Shown here piece after piece: positions 7,804 to 15,878 of a stretch of DNA of 64,000 nucleotides. Within the stretch, counting starts at the first letter, position 1, and the number at the start of each line of letters is the position of its first letter. This DNA is from UBA7657 sp049652985 (GTDB lineage Bacteria; Pseudomonadota; Alphaproteobacteria; Micavibrionales; Micavibrionaceae), in the NCBI GenBank assembly GCA_049652985.1, contig JBASFK010000004.1, forward strand, positions 124,001-188,000, read 5' to 3'. Below the pieces are notes generated by a model, which was given only the letters and a program-made list of their open reading frames with translations, was not told the origin of the DNA and ran no database searches. The position numbers and the translations under genes are program-made.

Positions 7804-8955
7804 ATGACGCGGTTTTTTCTTCTCTCGATGCTGCTCGTTCTTTCTGCCTGCGCGACCAAATCGCCGCCGGAAGAAAAACCGCAGCGCGTGCTGAAGGCTG
7901 TAGAGTTTAATGCTTTACCGTCATGGAGCGATTCATCGCTTTATATCCGCGCGGCGGAAGCGTTTGGTAAATCCTGCGTACGCATCGCCAAGGCCGACCC
8001 GGCGAAAAACTTCAGCGAAATTCCGGAAGCAAAAACTTACGGCGACTGGCAGCGCATATGCGCGGCGCTTGCTGGCGTGCCGAAAGAAGATGCAACAGCA
8101 CTGCGGGAGTTTTTTGAATCGAATTTCAGGCCTTACGCGGTTTCGGCGGGACACGAAGCTGAAGGTTTGTTCACGGGCTATTACGAGGCAGCTCTCCGTG
8201 GTTCTCTCACAAGCGACGCGGTCAACAATATCCCGCTTTATACAAGGCCTGATGACCTCGTGATGGTCGATCTCGGCCAGTTCCGCGATGAACTGAAAGG
8301 CCAGCGCATCGCGGGCCGCGTGATCGAGGGCAATTTAAAACCCTACGAGGACCGCGCGAAAATCGTGGCGGGACAATGGCCGCATAACGACAAGGTGCTG
8401 GTCTGGGTAGATGACGCGGTCGATGCGTTCTTCGTGCAGATCCAGGGCTCCGGCGTTGTGCAGCTGAAAGAGGGCGGCGTCATGCGCATCGGCTATGCCG
8501 GGCAGAACGGACATATCTATACCGCCATTGGCAAGGAGCTGATCGCGCGCGGCGAACTGACCAAGGAAAACGTTTCCATGCAGGCGATCCGCGATTGGTT
8601 ATCAGCGCATCCGCAGCAGGCGGATGAAATCATGAACACCAACCGCTCCTACGTGTTTTTCAAGCATCTTGAAAAAGATGGACCTGACGGCGGCGAGGGC
8701 GTGACGCTGACGCCGGTTCATTCGCTGGCCGTGGATCATTCGCTGTTTCCCTACGGCGCTCCGGTCTGGGTGGATATTGATTACCCCGTCAACGGCCAGA
8801 GCCGCCTGAGAAATTTGATGGTGATGCAGGATACCGGCGGCGCGATCCGCGGACCAGTGCGCGGCGACGTGTTCTGGGGTTACGGCGAGCGGGCCGAAGT
8901 TATGGCGGGCCCGATGAAGGCCAAGGGCCGGTACTGGATTTTACTGCCGCGATAA
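7804..8955 (+). CDS. mltA: membrane-bound lytic murein transglycosylase A
   Basis: 383 residues. The start is the ATG at 7804, giving a lipoprotein signal MTRFFLLSMLLVLSAC with a lipobox LSAC. The MltA domain is seen in LFTGYYEAALRG, DDAVDAFFVQIQGSGVVQL and MRIGYAGQNGHIYTAIG. It is followed by a 3D domain with MVMQDTGGAIRGPVRGD and FWGYGERAEVMAGPMKAKG, the latter with the conserved acidic catalytic region. It cleaves the glycan strand of peptidoglycan with anhydro-muropeptide formation, anchored in the outer membrane. The gene order Tim44-like-mltA is typical of alphaproteobacteria. Its stop overlaps the converging RNA-ligase-like gene by 15 bases. Confidence 0.93.
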   Translation: MTRFFLLSMLLVLSACATKSPPEEKPQRVLKAVEFNALPSWSDSSLYIRAAEAFGKSCVRIAKADPAKNFSEIPEAKTYGDWQRICAALAGVPKEDATALREFFESNFRPYAVSAGHEAEGLFTGYYEAALRGSLTSDAVNNIPLYTRPDDLVMVDLGQFRDELKGQRIAGRVIEGNLKPYEDRAKIVAGQWPHNDKVLVWVDDAVDAFFVQIQGSGVVQLKEGGVMRIGYAGQNGHIYTAIGKELIARGELTKENVSMQAIRDWLSAHPQQADEIMNTNRSYVFFKHLEKDGPDGGEGVTLTPVHSLAVDHSLFPYGAPVWVDIDYPVNGQSRLRNLMVMQDTGGAIRGPVRGDVFWGYGERAEVMAGPMKAKGRYWILLPR

Positions 8956-9633
8956 TTGCGCCATTTCTTCATGACTGTTCCGGCGATAAGGGGTGAGATT
9001 CCTGAATGGGAAAGTTGCCACGACTTCATATTTCGAATCATCATTCGAATTTTCATTTCTTTGGAACAGGGTCAGGTGTGTATAGATATACTCGGGCGTC
9101 TTCATTTCCCCGTGCTTCTTGATGAAATCAGCGATATTCCCCTCTTGCTCACTCAGACGTTTGATCCGTGCAAGCGTATTATGCGGCATGAACGGTCCGT
9201 ATCCATATTCGAATTTATTCGGTTTAAGAATTTGAATAATAAGCTCGCGCCGGAACGCCTGCAATTGAGCGGCGTTGACTGGATCAAGAAATGCGGCCAG
9301 TGAGCCCTTCGTTCCCTCCGGGCAAAAAGAGCTTTCGATTACGCGCGGCGCATTCTCGAAAAGATACAAATTCCTGAAACTTAATTTTACCGGGTCAGCG
9401 GCGCGGCAAAATTCATCGACGAGATCTGTAAGGTCGCGGCGCCCTTTTTTTCCAAGGGCACCGAGGAACGCCACCGAGATGTGATCATCTACCGGCGCGA
9501 TTTTTTTCCATGCGCGGTCATCAGGCATATCGTTGCGAATACGGTCGAGGTCCTGAGAGTGGCCAAAACAGGTTTGAAAAGCGAGAAAGAACTCGGTTCG
9601 CCCCCCGTTGGAATGTGCACGGTGTTTACTCAT
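8941..9633 (-). CDS. 2'-5' RNA ligase / RNA 2',3'-cyclic phosphodiesterase family protein
   Basis: 230 residues with the duplicated fold of the LigT/ThpR (2H phosphoesterase) superfamily. The two catalytic motifs are DDHISVAFLG (HxS in place of the more usual HxT) and PHNTLARIKR (HxT). Two-histidine enzymes act on cyclic phosphate ends of RNA or nucleotides, and the true substrate is usually unknown. It is larger than ThpR (about 180 residues) because of an insertion between the motifs and a charged tail. It is transcribed against mltA with overlapping 3' ends and appears to be a single gene. Confidence 0.75.
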   Translation of the reverse strand: MSKHRAHSNGGRTEFFLAFQTCFGHSQDLDRIRNDMPDDRAWKKIAPVDDHISVAFLGALGKKGRRDLTDLVDEFCRAADPVKLSFRNLYLFENAPRVIESSFCPEGTKGSLAAFLDPVNAAQLQAFRRELIIQILKPNKFEYGYGPFMPHNTLARIKRLSEQEGNIADFIKKHGEMKTPEYIYTHLTLFQRNENSNDDSKYEVVATFPFRNLTPYRRNSHEEMAQLSRQ

Positions 9634-9738
9634 AAACTCAGTCCAGCCATATTATTCAACATTATCAATAAAATAGAAGGTTCCTGCCCTGTATATAGCA
9701 AGCCCTTAAAGCCTTGTCAAAGATTATGGATATAGGAA

Positions 9739-10779
9739 TCAATATGGGACGGGATTGAGGCGGCGCACCGATTCGATGTCGGCGATCACGTCGTTTGAAA
9801 GTTTAAGCTTGATCGAATCGATATTGGTTTTGAGCTGCTCCATCGTCGTCGCGCCGATAAGCGTCGAGGTGACGAACGGTTTCTGGTTCACAAAAGCGAG
9901 CGCCATCTGGCAGACGTCTAACCCGTGTTTTTTCGCAACGCCGATATAAGATTTCACCGCGTCATTGGTTTTGGCGCCGTCGCGGTGTTCGTGCCGCGTC
10001 TCAAGTGAGAGGCGCGCGCCGGGAGGACGGGCACCGTCCAGATATTTGCCGCTTAAGATTCCGCGGCTGAGCGGTGACCAAGCAAGCAAGCCGCAGTCTT
10101 CGTGCATCGCGACTTCTGCGAGATCATGATCGAAGCGGCGGCAGATCAGCGAGTACTCATTCTGGACCGATTGCATGCGCGGCAGGCCGTGTTTCTCTGC
10201 GAGCCGCAGATATTGTATCGTACCCCACGCCGTTTCATTCGACACGCCCACGTGACGGATTTTCCCGGATTTGACGAGTTCATCCAATGTTCGGAGAACC
10301 TCGAGGAAATTTTCCTCGGTCTGCTTGGTGTCGAAATCTGGCGAGTAATTCCAGTAATTGCCGAAATGATAATCCTCGCGGTTTGGCCAGTGAAGCTGAT
10401 AGAGGTCGATATAATCCGTCTGCAGGCGTTTCAGGGAATCTTCCACGGCCTGCAGGATATTGTCGCGGTCGATTCTAGCCTTGCCGCCCCGCACCCAGGA
10501 CAGGCCGGGCCCCGCCACCTTGCTGGCGAGAATAATCTTGTCCCGGCTTTTGCGTGAGTTAAGCCATGTGCCGATTATGGTTTCCGTCGCGCCGTATGTT
10601 TTGGCGCTCGGCGGCACGGCGTACATCTCGGCGGTGTCGAAGAAATTGATGCCCTGCGTGAGGGCGTAATCCATCTGCGCGTGGCCGTCGGATTCCGTGT
10701 TCTGGTTACCCCATGTCATGGTGCCGAGGCCAATGAGACTGACCTTGAGGCCCGTGCGGCCAAGAGACCTGTATTCCAT
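9739..10779 (-). CDS. tas: aldo/keto reductase, Tas-like
   Basis: 346 residues, full-length relative of E. coli Tas (YgdS). MEYRSLGRTGLKVSLIGLGT opens the TIM barrel. FFDTAEMYAVPP carries the catalytic Asp-Tyr, ASKV the Lys, and YQLHWP the His of the AKR tetrad; GVSNETAWG and LIGATTMEQLKTNI bind NADPH. The near match over the whole length to Tas (SLKRLQTDYIDLYQLHWP is nearly invariant) makes the subgroup likely. Its start overlaps the stop of the upstream T4BSS-linked gene as TAATG, so it may be translated from the secretion operon transcript although its enzyme role is unrelated. Confidence 0.88.
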   Translation of the reverse strand: MEYRSLGRTGLKVSLIGLGTMTWGNQNTESDGHAQMDYALTQGINFFDTAEMYAVPPSAKTYGATETIIGTWLNSRKSRDKIILASKVAGPGLSWVRGGKARIDRDNILQAVEDSLKRLQTDYIDLYQLHWPNREDYHFGNYWNYSPDFDTKQTEENFLEVLRTLDELVKSGKIRHVGVSNETAWGTIQYLRLAEKHGLPRMQSVQNEYSLICRRFDHDLAEVAMHEDCGLLAWSPLSRGILSGKYLDGARPPGARLSLETRHEHRDGAKTNDAVKSYIGVAKKHGLDVCQMALAFVNQKPFVTSTLIGATTMEQLKTNIDSIKLKLSNDVIADIESVRRLNPVPY

Positions 10780-11519
10780 TAAAGTATCGGCTTCCTGAAT
10801 TTTTGCGTTTCGAATTGCAGATCCTGCAGGCTGTCGGGCAGAGGCGCTGGGATCGTCAGGTCCATCGGGTAGACCAGGACCGAGGGTAGTGCACGGTTAA
10901 AATGATCAATCAGGCCCGGGTCGATTTCGCGGCGGTTGATCGTGACCTTGTCGATGATCGTGCCGAGCTCGGGATCGTTCTTGTAATAGCACTGGATCGG
11001 TTCCATGCGGTATTCACCGAATGAATCCACCTGTGTGTACCATATGCGCACCGAGTTATCGAATTCCTCAACCGTGCTGAGGCGCAAATGATCGGGATAG
11101 CGCGTTATCCCTTCGAGGAACACGCGGCATATGCCGAACGCAAGCCCGCCTTCGTAGGGCTTCAAAAGCCAGTGCACGCCAAAGGCAAGGAGCAGGATAA
11201 CGCCGCCGACGATTCCGAGATTGAAACGAAACCTCCGACCGGATTTTCTTTTATTCTCGATGCTGCTGCGGGCGAGGTCGGCGTCGATCTGCTCCTCGAC
11301 CTGGGTTTTGACAGGTTTTTTCCGCGCGGATTTTTTCTTTTTGCCACTGACCTGCCGGCCCTGGAATTCATTGTCAGGCGGCGGCTTGATGGGCCCCATA
11401 TTTTTCTGGGATGGCGGTGCGGGCTGGGCGCCTTCGGTTGCGGGTGGCTGCGCGGCGGCAGGCGTCTCCGGCGATCCCGTCAGGGGCGCGGATTTGCCTG
11501 GTTCTTTTTCCCCACTCAT
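10779..11519 (-). CDS. bitopic inner-membrane protein of the Dot/Icm operon, unknown
   Basis: 246 residues, not recognised by family. Residues 1-98 are a Pro/Ala/Lys-rich, presumably disordered cytoplasmic part with a strongly basic patch (KKKKSARKK, residues 60-68). Residues about 100-119 are one membrane helix (LGIVGGVILLLAFGVHWLL). Residues 120-246 form a compact, presumably periplasmic domain with two cysteines (GICRVF and IQCYYKN). It overlaps the dotO stop as ATGA (11516-11519), so it is translationally coupled to the ATPase. In Legionella the gene after icmB is icmF, but this protein is far too short and has no IcmF features. Its place and topology suggest a lineage-specific inner-membrane T4BSS component. 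Confidence 0.65.
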   Translation of the reverse strand: MSGEKEPGKSAPLTGSPETPAAAQPPATEGAQPAPPSQKNMGPIKPPPDNEFQGRQVSGKKKKSARKKPVKTQVEEQIDADLARSSIENKRKSGRRFRFNLGIVGGVILLLAFGVHWLLKPYEGGLAFGICRVFLEGITRYPDHLRLSTVEEFDNSVRIWYTQVDSFGEYRMEPIQCYYKNDPELGTIIDKVTINRREIDPGLIDHFNRALPSVLVYPMDLTIPAPLPDSLQDLQFETQKFRKPIL

Positions 11520-14500
11520 GCAGCGATCCTGACCCGCCCGGTCCCTTCCTCTTTGGAGGCGGCTTTGCTGGCGACGATGATCTCATCGACGATTTCCTCG
11601 ATCACGGCGCTGATCATCGCGCCGCGCGTCTCGCCGCTCTCGGTTTTCGCGAGAACACGGCGGCGAAGTTCCGTCCGTGCGCTGCCGCCCGGGAAGGTGA
11701 CGGCGAGCATCTGCCGCGCGCGGCCTGCGCCGAGCTTGGCGTAAAGGCGGTTGCGGATGGCGACGTCTTCGGTCGAAGTCGAAAGCGCCCACAGCTCGAT
11801 AGGGCCAAGGGTATTGAACAAATGTTGTTCATAGCGCCCCTCGATGGTGCCGAGCACCAGCAGCGCTGGCGCACCGATCGATTTCGGGCCGGTGAGTTTG
11901 TTGCGGATGATGTAGCGGGCGGTCTCGGACAGGCCGAAACGCTCCTGCACGTCGTCGACGGCTTTATCGGAAATCGCGGTGCCGAGAATCCACACGCCGG
12001 TGGCAAGGTCGACCATGTCTTTCGAGAAGTCGTCGAGCAATTGCGAGGTCAGGACGATCTGCACGCCGCGCTTACGGCCTTCGCGGACATCGCGCACGAC
12101 CTGGTTCCGGACGGAGGGAGAGCGGCTGGTGCGGTGGAATTCGTCGTAGCAGAGCCGTTTTGGAATCTCGCTGATCTCCTGCAGGCGAACCTCGTGATAG
12201 GGCCGGTATTTTTCCGGGATATGGATGAGCGCTTCCTTGCCCAGCCACCAGCTTCGCACCAGAGCGTGACGCGCCAGCATGTACATGATGGCAGTCTGAC
12301 GGTCGGCAGATTCATCACCTTGCGGCGCGACATCCATCAGGTCGAGCGAGCAGACGCGGGCATTGGCGATGTCGAACTGCGTGACGGAGGACAGGATCGG
12401 GAATTCGCGGATCGCCGAGGTGACCATACGCTCGAACGCGGCGATCACGGTTTCCGAACTAAAGCCGACGGCGGTTTGTTCAAGCAGCGAGCGGATCTGT
12501 GGCCTGCGCGAGGCGGTGATCGAATCGTTCAGCGTCGGCACTGCGTGGCGCTGGGCGATATGTGAGACATGGTACTGCTCAAGGTCGAACATCTTGTCGA
12601 CCACGTCCCACCAGTACGGATCAGCCGGCAAATGCACGTTGAAACGCGCCAGCGCCTCGTCGACTTCGGCATCAAGGCGGGGCAAATAGGGACGCGCTTC
12701 AGCGTTGGCGGCGCGGTCGTCGCGCCAGCGGTACATTTCATCCACGACGAGTCCGCAAAGCTGCTGCATGCCGTCATAAGGCTTGTCGAAGCCGGGCGGC
12801 GTGCAAAGAAGCGTGAGAAGTTCCACGAGATAGCTGCGCTCGTCCGGCAGCGGCGCGCGGCAGCCCATCTGCGTGTCGAACGGGTTGATCGCGAAGCGGT
12901 GCGCCATCTGCAGGCGGTAATAGGCCGCTTCCTGCTGGCGATTGAGCGGCAGGGATTCGCGGATCATGGAGATCAAGCCCGACGAGGACGGGCCGATATC
13001 GATGACGGCCACGTAAGGCAGCTTCGAAAGACCGGGGCCGACGCAGGTGCTCAGGTTGAGCGAGTTCAGTAGAACCGATTTACCGGCGCCCGGCTGCGCG
13101 AAAATGAGATCGAACCATGTGGTCGTCAGGTTGGTGCCGGTCTGGTACGGCCAGACTTTTCCATCCGGTGTGCGGAAGATCATCGAGCCGGCGCTGAACG
13201 GGCTTGAGGGGCGCTGCCACGGCATGAGCTTCATCATTTCGGCCATCGGCGCGATACCGGTAGGCGCGGTGCCGCCGCAATGGATGCCCATGGCCGATGA
13301 CATGACGCAATCAAGCGGGTCGCCCGAGAATTCGCTGACCTGGCAGTAACCCCAGGATTCGACCGCCTGCAGCAGGATTGAAAGCTGATCCATGATGTCG
13401 TTGCGCTGGTCGTAGCTGCACCATGTCGCGAACGACATGCGGACACGCACGACAGGTTCGTTCCGCGACATTGCCTGCAGGCCTTCGAGCGAATATTTGA
13501 TCTGCTTGTTGTAGGAGTTCGTCGGTCCCATGATCGTGGCGATAAACGCGCGGAAGGATGTCGCGTAAACACCGCCGCCCTCGAGCAGGAAGGAGATTCG
13601 GAACGGAATGTCGGCTTCGACCAGGCGGTTGAGCAGGATCGGGAACGCGGTGGCGTCCATGGGGCCGAGCGTCATGTCCGCGCCGGACCAGAACGTGTTG
13701 CCGATACGCACCAGCGATTTACCGAGAACGCGCGCGTCGGCGGCGGAAATCTGGTTGGCAAGGCTCGGCCACAGCAGGTCGGAAAGATCGACCTTGTTGG
13801 TCGGTGTGCGCGGCGGTATGGGATCACCCGGGAAGCACGCGCGCCATTTATGATGGCCATGGTCGGGGAAAAGATTATTACGTATCGCGCGCGCGGCGTC
13901 GTGTACTTCGAGAATATTGCAGCGTATGCCGAGCTCGTCCATCGCCGACGTGACGGCGGTGACGAAGCTTCTGTGACGCGTGCGCAGCGGCTCAAGCGCG
14001 GCATGGGGATATTGCGCATAAGGCGCGTTCAGCCATTTCTTGGCTTTACCCTTGGCTTCCTTCGCGGATCGCTGGAATTCGTTCTTGGTTAAAACACTCG
14101 CCCGCGTCCAGAGCACGAAATAGGATTCCTCGTGCGTACAGAAACGCTCCAGGTGGCGGACGCGCTCCTCGAACAGATCGTCGAGCTCGATGCCTATGTT
14201 GGTGGCGGAGATGCGGCTCGGTCGCAGCAATTCTTCCAGCTCCTCGCGGATGCGGTTAGGGTCGCGCGCGAAATAAACCTGCATGGCATGGCCCTGGCGG
14301 TCGAAGCGCGAGCCGATCTTGATGGTGGAGCCCTCGACGAGCTTTTTGAATTCCTCTTCGCCGATGATCTGGCGGCTGCCTTCGACTTTCAGGTAGCTGA
14401 CGAGCGAGCCGTCGGTGGAGACCATGGTGATCTCGTCGTCCGCGGTTTCAAGCTGTATGAATGATGAAACCGACTGCCTGAAGGCTTTCTGAAACGGCGC

Positions 14501-14524
14501 CAGTATTTTTGAAAATATGTCCAT
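11516..14524 (-). CDS. dotO: type IVB secretion ATPase DotO/IcmB
   Basis: 1,002 residues, the VirB4-like ATPase at the cytoplasmic base of the Dot/Icm machine. Walker A is AQPGAGKSVLLNS at about residues 476-488, and Walker B is RLCYDEFHR at about 790-798. The N-terminal half (about 1-450) is the VirB4-like domain that docks to the inner-membrane complex. Length matches Legionella IcmB (about 1,009). The gene follows dotN (icmJ) and lies at the end of the block icmL-K-E-G-C-D-J-B, the same relative order as in Legionella. About 140 bases separate it from dotN, with no hairpin terminator seen. High confidence in family and role as a secretion ATPase; substrates unknown. Confidence 0.9.
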   Translation of the reverse strand: MDIFSKILAPFQKAFRQSVSSFIQLETADDEITMVSTDGSLVSYLKVEGSRQIIGEEEFKKLVEGSTIKIGSRFDRQGHAMQVYFARDPNRIREELEELLRPSRISATNIGIELDDLFEERVRHLERFCTHEESYFVLWTRASVLTKNEFQRSAKEAKGKAKKWLNAPYAQYPHAALEPLRTRHRSFVTAVTSAMDELGIRCNILEVHDAARAIRNNLFPDHGHHKWRACFPGDPIPPRTPTNKVDLSDLLWPSLANQISAADARVLGKSLVRIGNTFWSGADMTLGPMDATAFPILLNRLVEADIPFRISFLLEGGGVYATSFRAFIATIMGPTNSYNKQIKYSLEGLQAMSRNEPVVRVRMSFATWCSYDQRNDIMDQLSILLQAVESWGYCQVSEFSGDPLDCVMSSAMGIHCGGTAPTGIAPMAEMMKLMPWQRPSSPFSAGSMIFRTPDGKVWPYQTGTNLTTTWFDLIFAQPGAGKSVLLNSLNLSTCVGPGLSKLPYVAVIDIGPSSSGLISMIRESLPLNRQQEAAYYRLQMAHRFAINPFDTQMGCRAPLPDERSYLVELLTLLCTPPGFDKPYDGMQQLCGLVVDEMYRWRDDRAANAEARPYLPRLDAEVDEALARFNVHLPADPYWWDVVDKMFDLEQYHVSHIAQRHAVPTLNDSITASRRPQIRSLLEQTAVGFSSETVIAAFERMVTSAIREFPILSSVTQFDIANARVCSLDLMDVAPQGDESADRQTAIMYMLARHALVRSWWLGKEALIHIPEKYRPYHEVRLQEISEIPKRLCYDEFHRTSRSPSVRNQVVRDVREGRKRGVQIVLTSQLLDDFSKDMVDLATGVWILGTAISDKAVDDVQERFGLSETARYIIRNKLTGPKSIGAPALLVLGTIEGRYEQHLFNTLGPIELWALSTSTEDVAIRNRLYAKLGAGRARQMLAVTFPGGSARTELRRRVLAKTESGETRGAMISAVIEEIVDEIIVASKAASKEEGTGRVRIAA

Positions 14525-14665
14525 GCCCGGTCTTGATCAGGTTAATGCAGAAAATCGACACTCTAATATATCGTACCATGCTTGTGGCGCATAGAGCGCG
14601 CTAGCGGAATTATCAATATTTTCACGGCTTTGATGCGTTATCCCGCCGCCGGAAATCCTGCGCGG

Positions 14666-15373
14666 TCAGGCCGCCATGTCTTTGTAGAGGGAAATCCATT
14701 GTGGCGGGGCCTTGCCGCCGAACGGCCCGTCCTTGGAGCGCCAGTAGGCCAGGATTTGGGGGAACTGGTTGAATTCCAGCTCGGCCTCCTTGATGATCCG
14801 CCGATCCAGCGGGAACAAACGAACACCTTTAAGCTTTTTGCCGCGCATTTCGTAATGCTTGCCGCCCAGATAGTCCCGCAGCACGGTGGCCAGGATGTAG
14901 GGGTTGTCGGTGCTGATGCGTTTTTTGGCTTCCTCGCGCCGCGTCATGAGGCTATCGAGGGCCTTGCGGGCCGCATCGGCGATGGGCCCCTGCGAAATGC
15001 GGGCGACATAAATGGCCCGCGCGATATTGTGAAGCTCGTGCTGCTCGATTTCGGGCAGCCATAGCAGGACGCCCGAGCGCATGACGCTGACATCGTCCAG
15101 GGCAAAACATTGCTGGCAGAAGATACAGGCCGTGACGAGGTTTTTCTCGTTCCAGTCGTCGCCGTTGAGGGCGTGAATTTCCTGGTATTTGCGCGACAGG
15201 AAGCCGCAATAGCGGCAGGTGTGATTGTCGCGCTCGAAAATACGGTTGCGCAGGTCCGCGGGCATCTTGCGTTCCACCGCCGGGCTTTCGTCCTGGGACT
15301 TGCCCGCTTTCGGCGGCTGGAGCCGCGTCGTGCCCAATGTGATCGGCAGCAATTCCATATTCGATTTTCTCAT
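14666..15373 (-). CDS. dotN: DotN/IcmJ-like zinc-binding protein
   Basis: 235 residues. A zinc-finger/HNH-like N-terminal half is visible: HTCRYCGFLSRKYQEIHALN followed by a second pair, ACIFCQQCF, giving two CxxC-type metal sites. The C-terminal half is helical and ends in ILAYWRSKDG and QWISLYKDM. Legionella IcmJ (DotN, about 208 residues) has this HNH-related metal fold and takes part in the DotL-DotM coupling complex; icmJ lies directly before icmB there as it does here. Without the context it could be annotated as an HNH nuclease. The start at 15373 or the ATG at 15358 are both possible. A strong hairpin lies seven bases before the start. Confidence 0.8.
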   Translation of the reverse strand: MRKSNMELLPITLGTTRLQPPKAGKSQDESPAVERKMPADLRNRIFERDNHTCRYCGFLSRKYQEIHALNGDDWNEKNLVTACIFCQQCFALDDVSVMRSGVLLWLPEIEQHELHNIARAIYVARISQGPIADAARKALDSLMTRREEAKKRISTDNPYILATVLRDYLGGKHYEMRGKKLKGVRLFPLDRRIIKEAELEFNQFPQILAYWRSKDGPFGGKAPPQWISLYKDMAA

Positions 15374-15380
15374 CTAAGAG

Positions 15381-15413
15381 GAACACCGGCCGCAGGAAAT
15401 GCGGCCGGTGTTC
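15381..15413 (-). promoter_or_regulatory. perfect 14-bp hairpin between dotP and dotN
   Basis: GAACACCGGCCGCA (15381-15394) and TGCGGCCGGTGTTC (15400-15413) are exact reverse complements separated by five bases. It lies between the dotP stop (15427) and the dotN start (15373), ending seven bases before the ATG. No run of U follows on the minus strand, so it is not a standard intrinsic terminator. It could stabilise the 3' end of a processed dotP message, or limit ribosome access to dotN. Confidence 0.75.
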
Positions 15414-15426
15414 GTGACTTAAGAAA

Positions 15427-15810
15427 TTAGTTCGTCGTGAAGGTGACTTTCTTCAGCGTTGCAGCCTGCGACGCATCGCCGGTACCAACGGTTTCGAACA
15501 TCGCTTCGCTGACGATCGGAATCGCGAACAGCGCACCGCCGGCCAGGAGGCGGATTGCGCCGTCCTTAAGCGGTGTTTGCGAGGGGTTCTCGACGTGGTC
15601 TTTGACTTTCATGATGCCGAGAACGGCAAGCAGAATACCAAAGAGGTACGACAAGGCAGCCAGAAGACCAGGCAGGTCTTCGATGGATGTCGCGACGTTT
15701 TTCGAGATTTTGCTGAAGTTGTTAGCGGCATGTGCTGCGTCTGGGGCCATCGCCACCAGGCCGAGCGTCATTGCCGCGCCCATTGTGTAATAAGATTTTC
15801 TAATAGTCAT
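15427..15810 (-). CDS. dotP: DotP/IcmD-like membrane protein
   Basis: 127 residues. A Sec signal peptide (about 1-29, ending DAAHA) is followed by a module of two membrane helices: LPGLLAALSYLFGILLAVLG, a short loop KVKDHVENPSQTPL, and IRLLAGGALFAIPIV. Legionella IcmD is about 132 residues with the same design. The module is the same as the three repeated in the upstream 563-residue protein. Gene order (after icmC, before icmJ) agrees with icmD. The function in the inner-membrane part of the T4BSS is known genetically but not mechanistically. Confidence 0.8.
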   Translation of the reverse strand: MTIRKSYYTMGAAMTLGLVAMAPDAAHAANNFSKISKNVATSIEDLPGLLAALSYLFGILLAVLGIMKVKDHVENPSQTPLKDGAIRLLAGGALFAIPIVSEAMFETVGTGDASQAATLKKVTFTTN

Positions 15811-15878
15811 TTTAGTTCCTTCTCTTGCAAGTAGGGTTGCTCACATTAAACAACACGCACATCCACCGCCATCCGGCG

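Noticed and set aside
10779..11519. Assignment as IcmF, which follows icmB in Legionella
   Set aside because: 246 residues against about 970 and one membrane helix only; no sequence resemblance.
11411..12565. 384-residue plus-strand frame opposite dotO
   Set aside because: Antisense to a recognised ATPase and without family features.
14666..15373. HNH homing endonuclease or restriction-type nuclease
   Set aside because: The CxxC/CxxC pattern alone suggests it, but length and place between dotP and dotO fit DotN/IcmJ, a known HNH-like fold of the secretion system.
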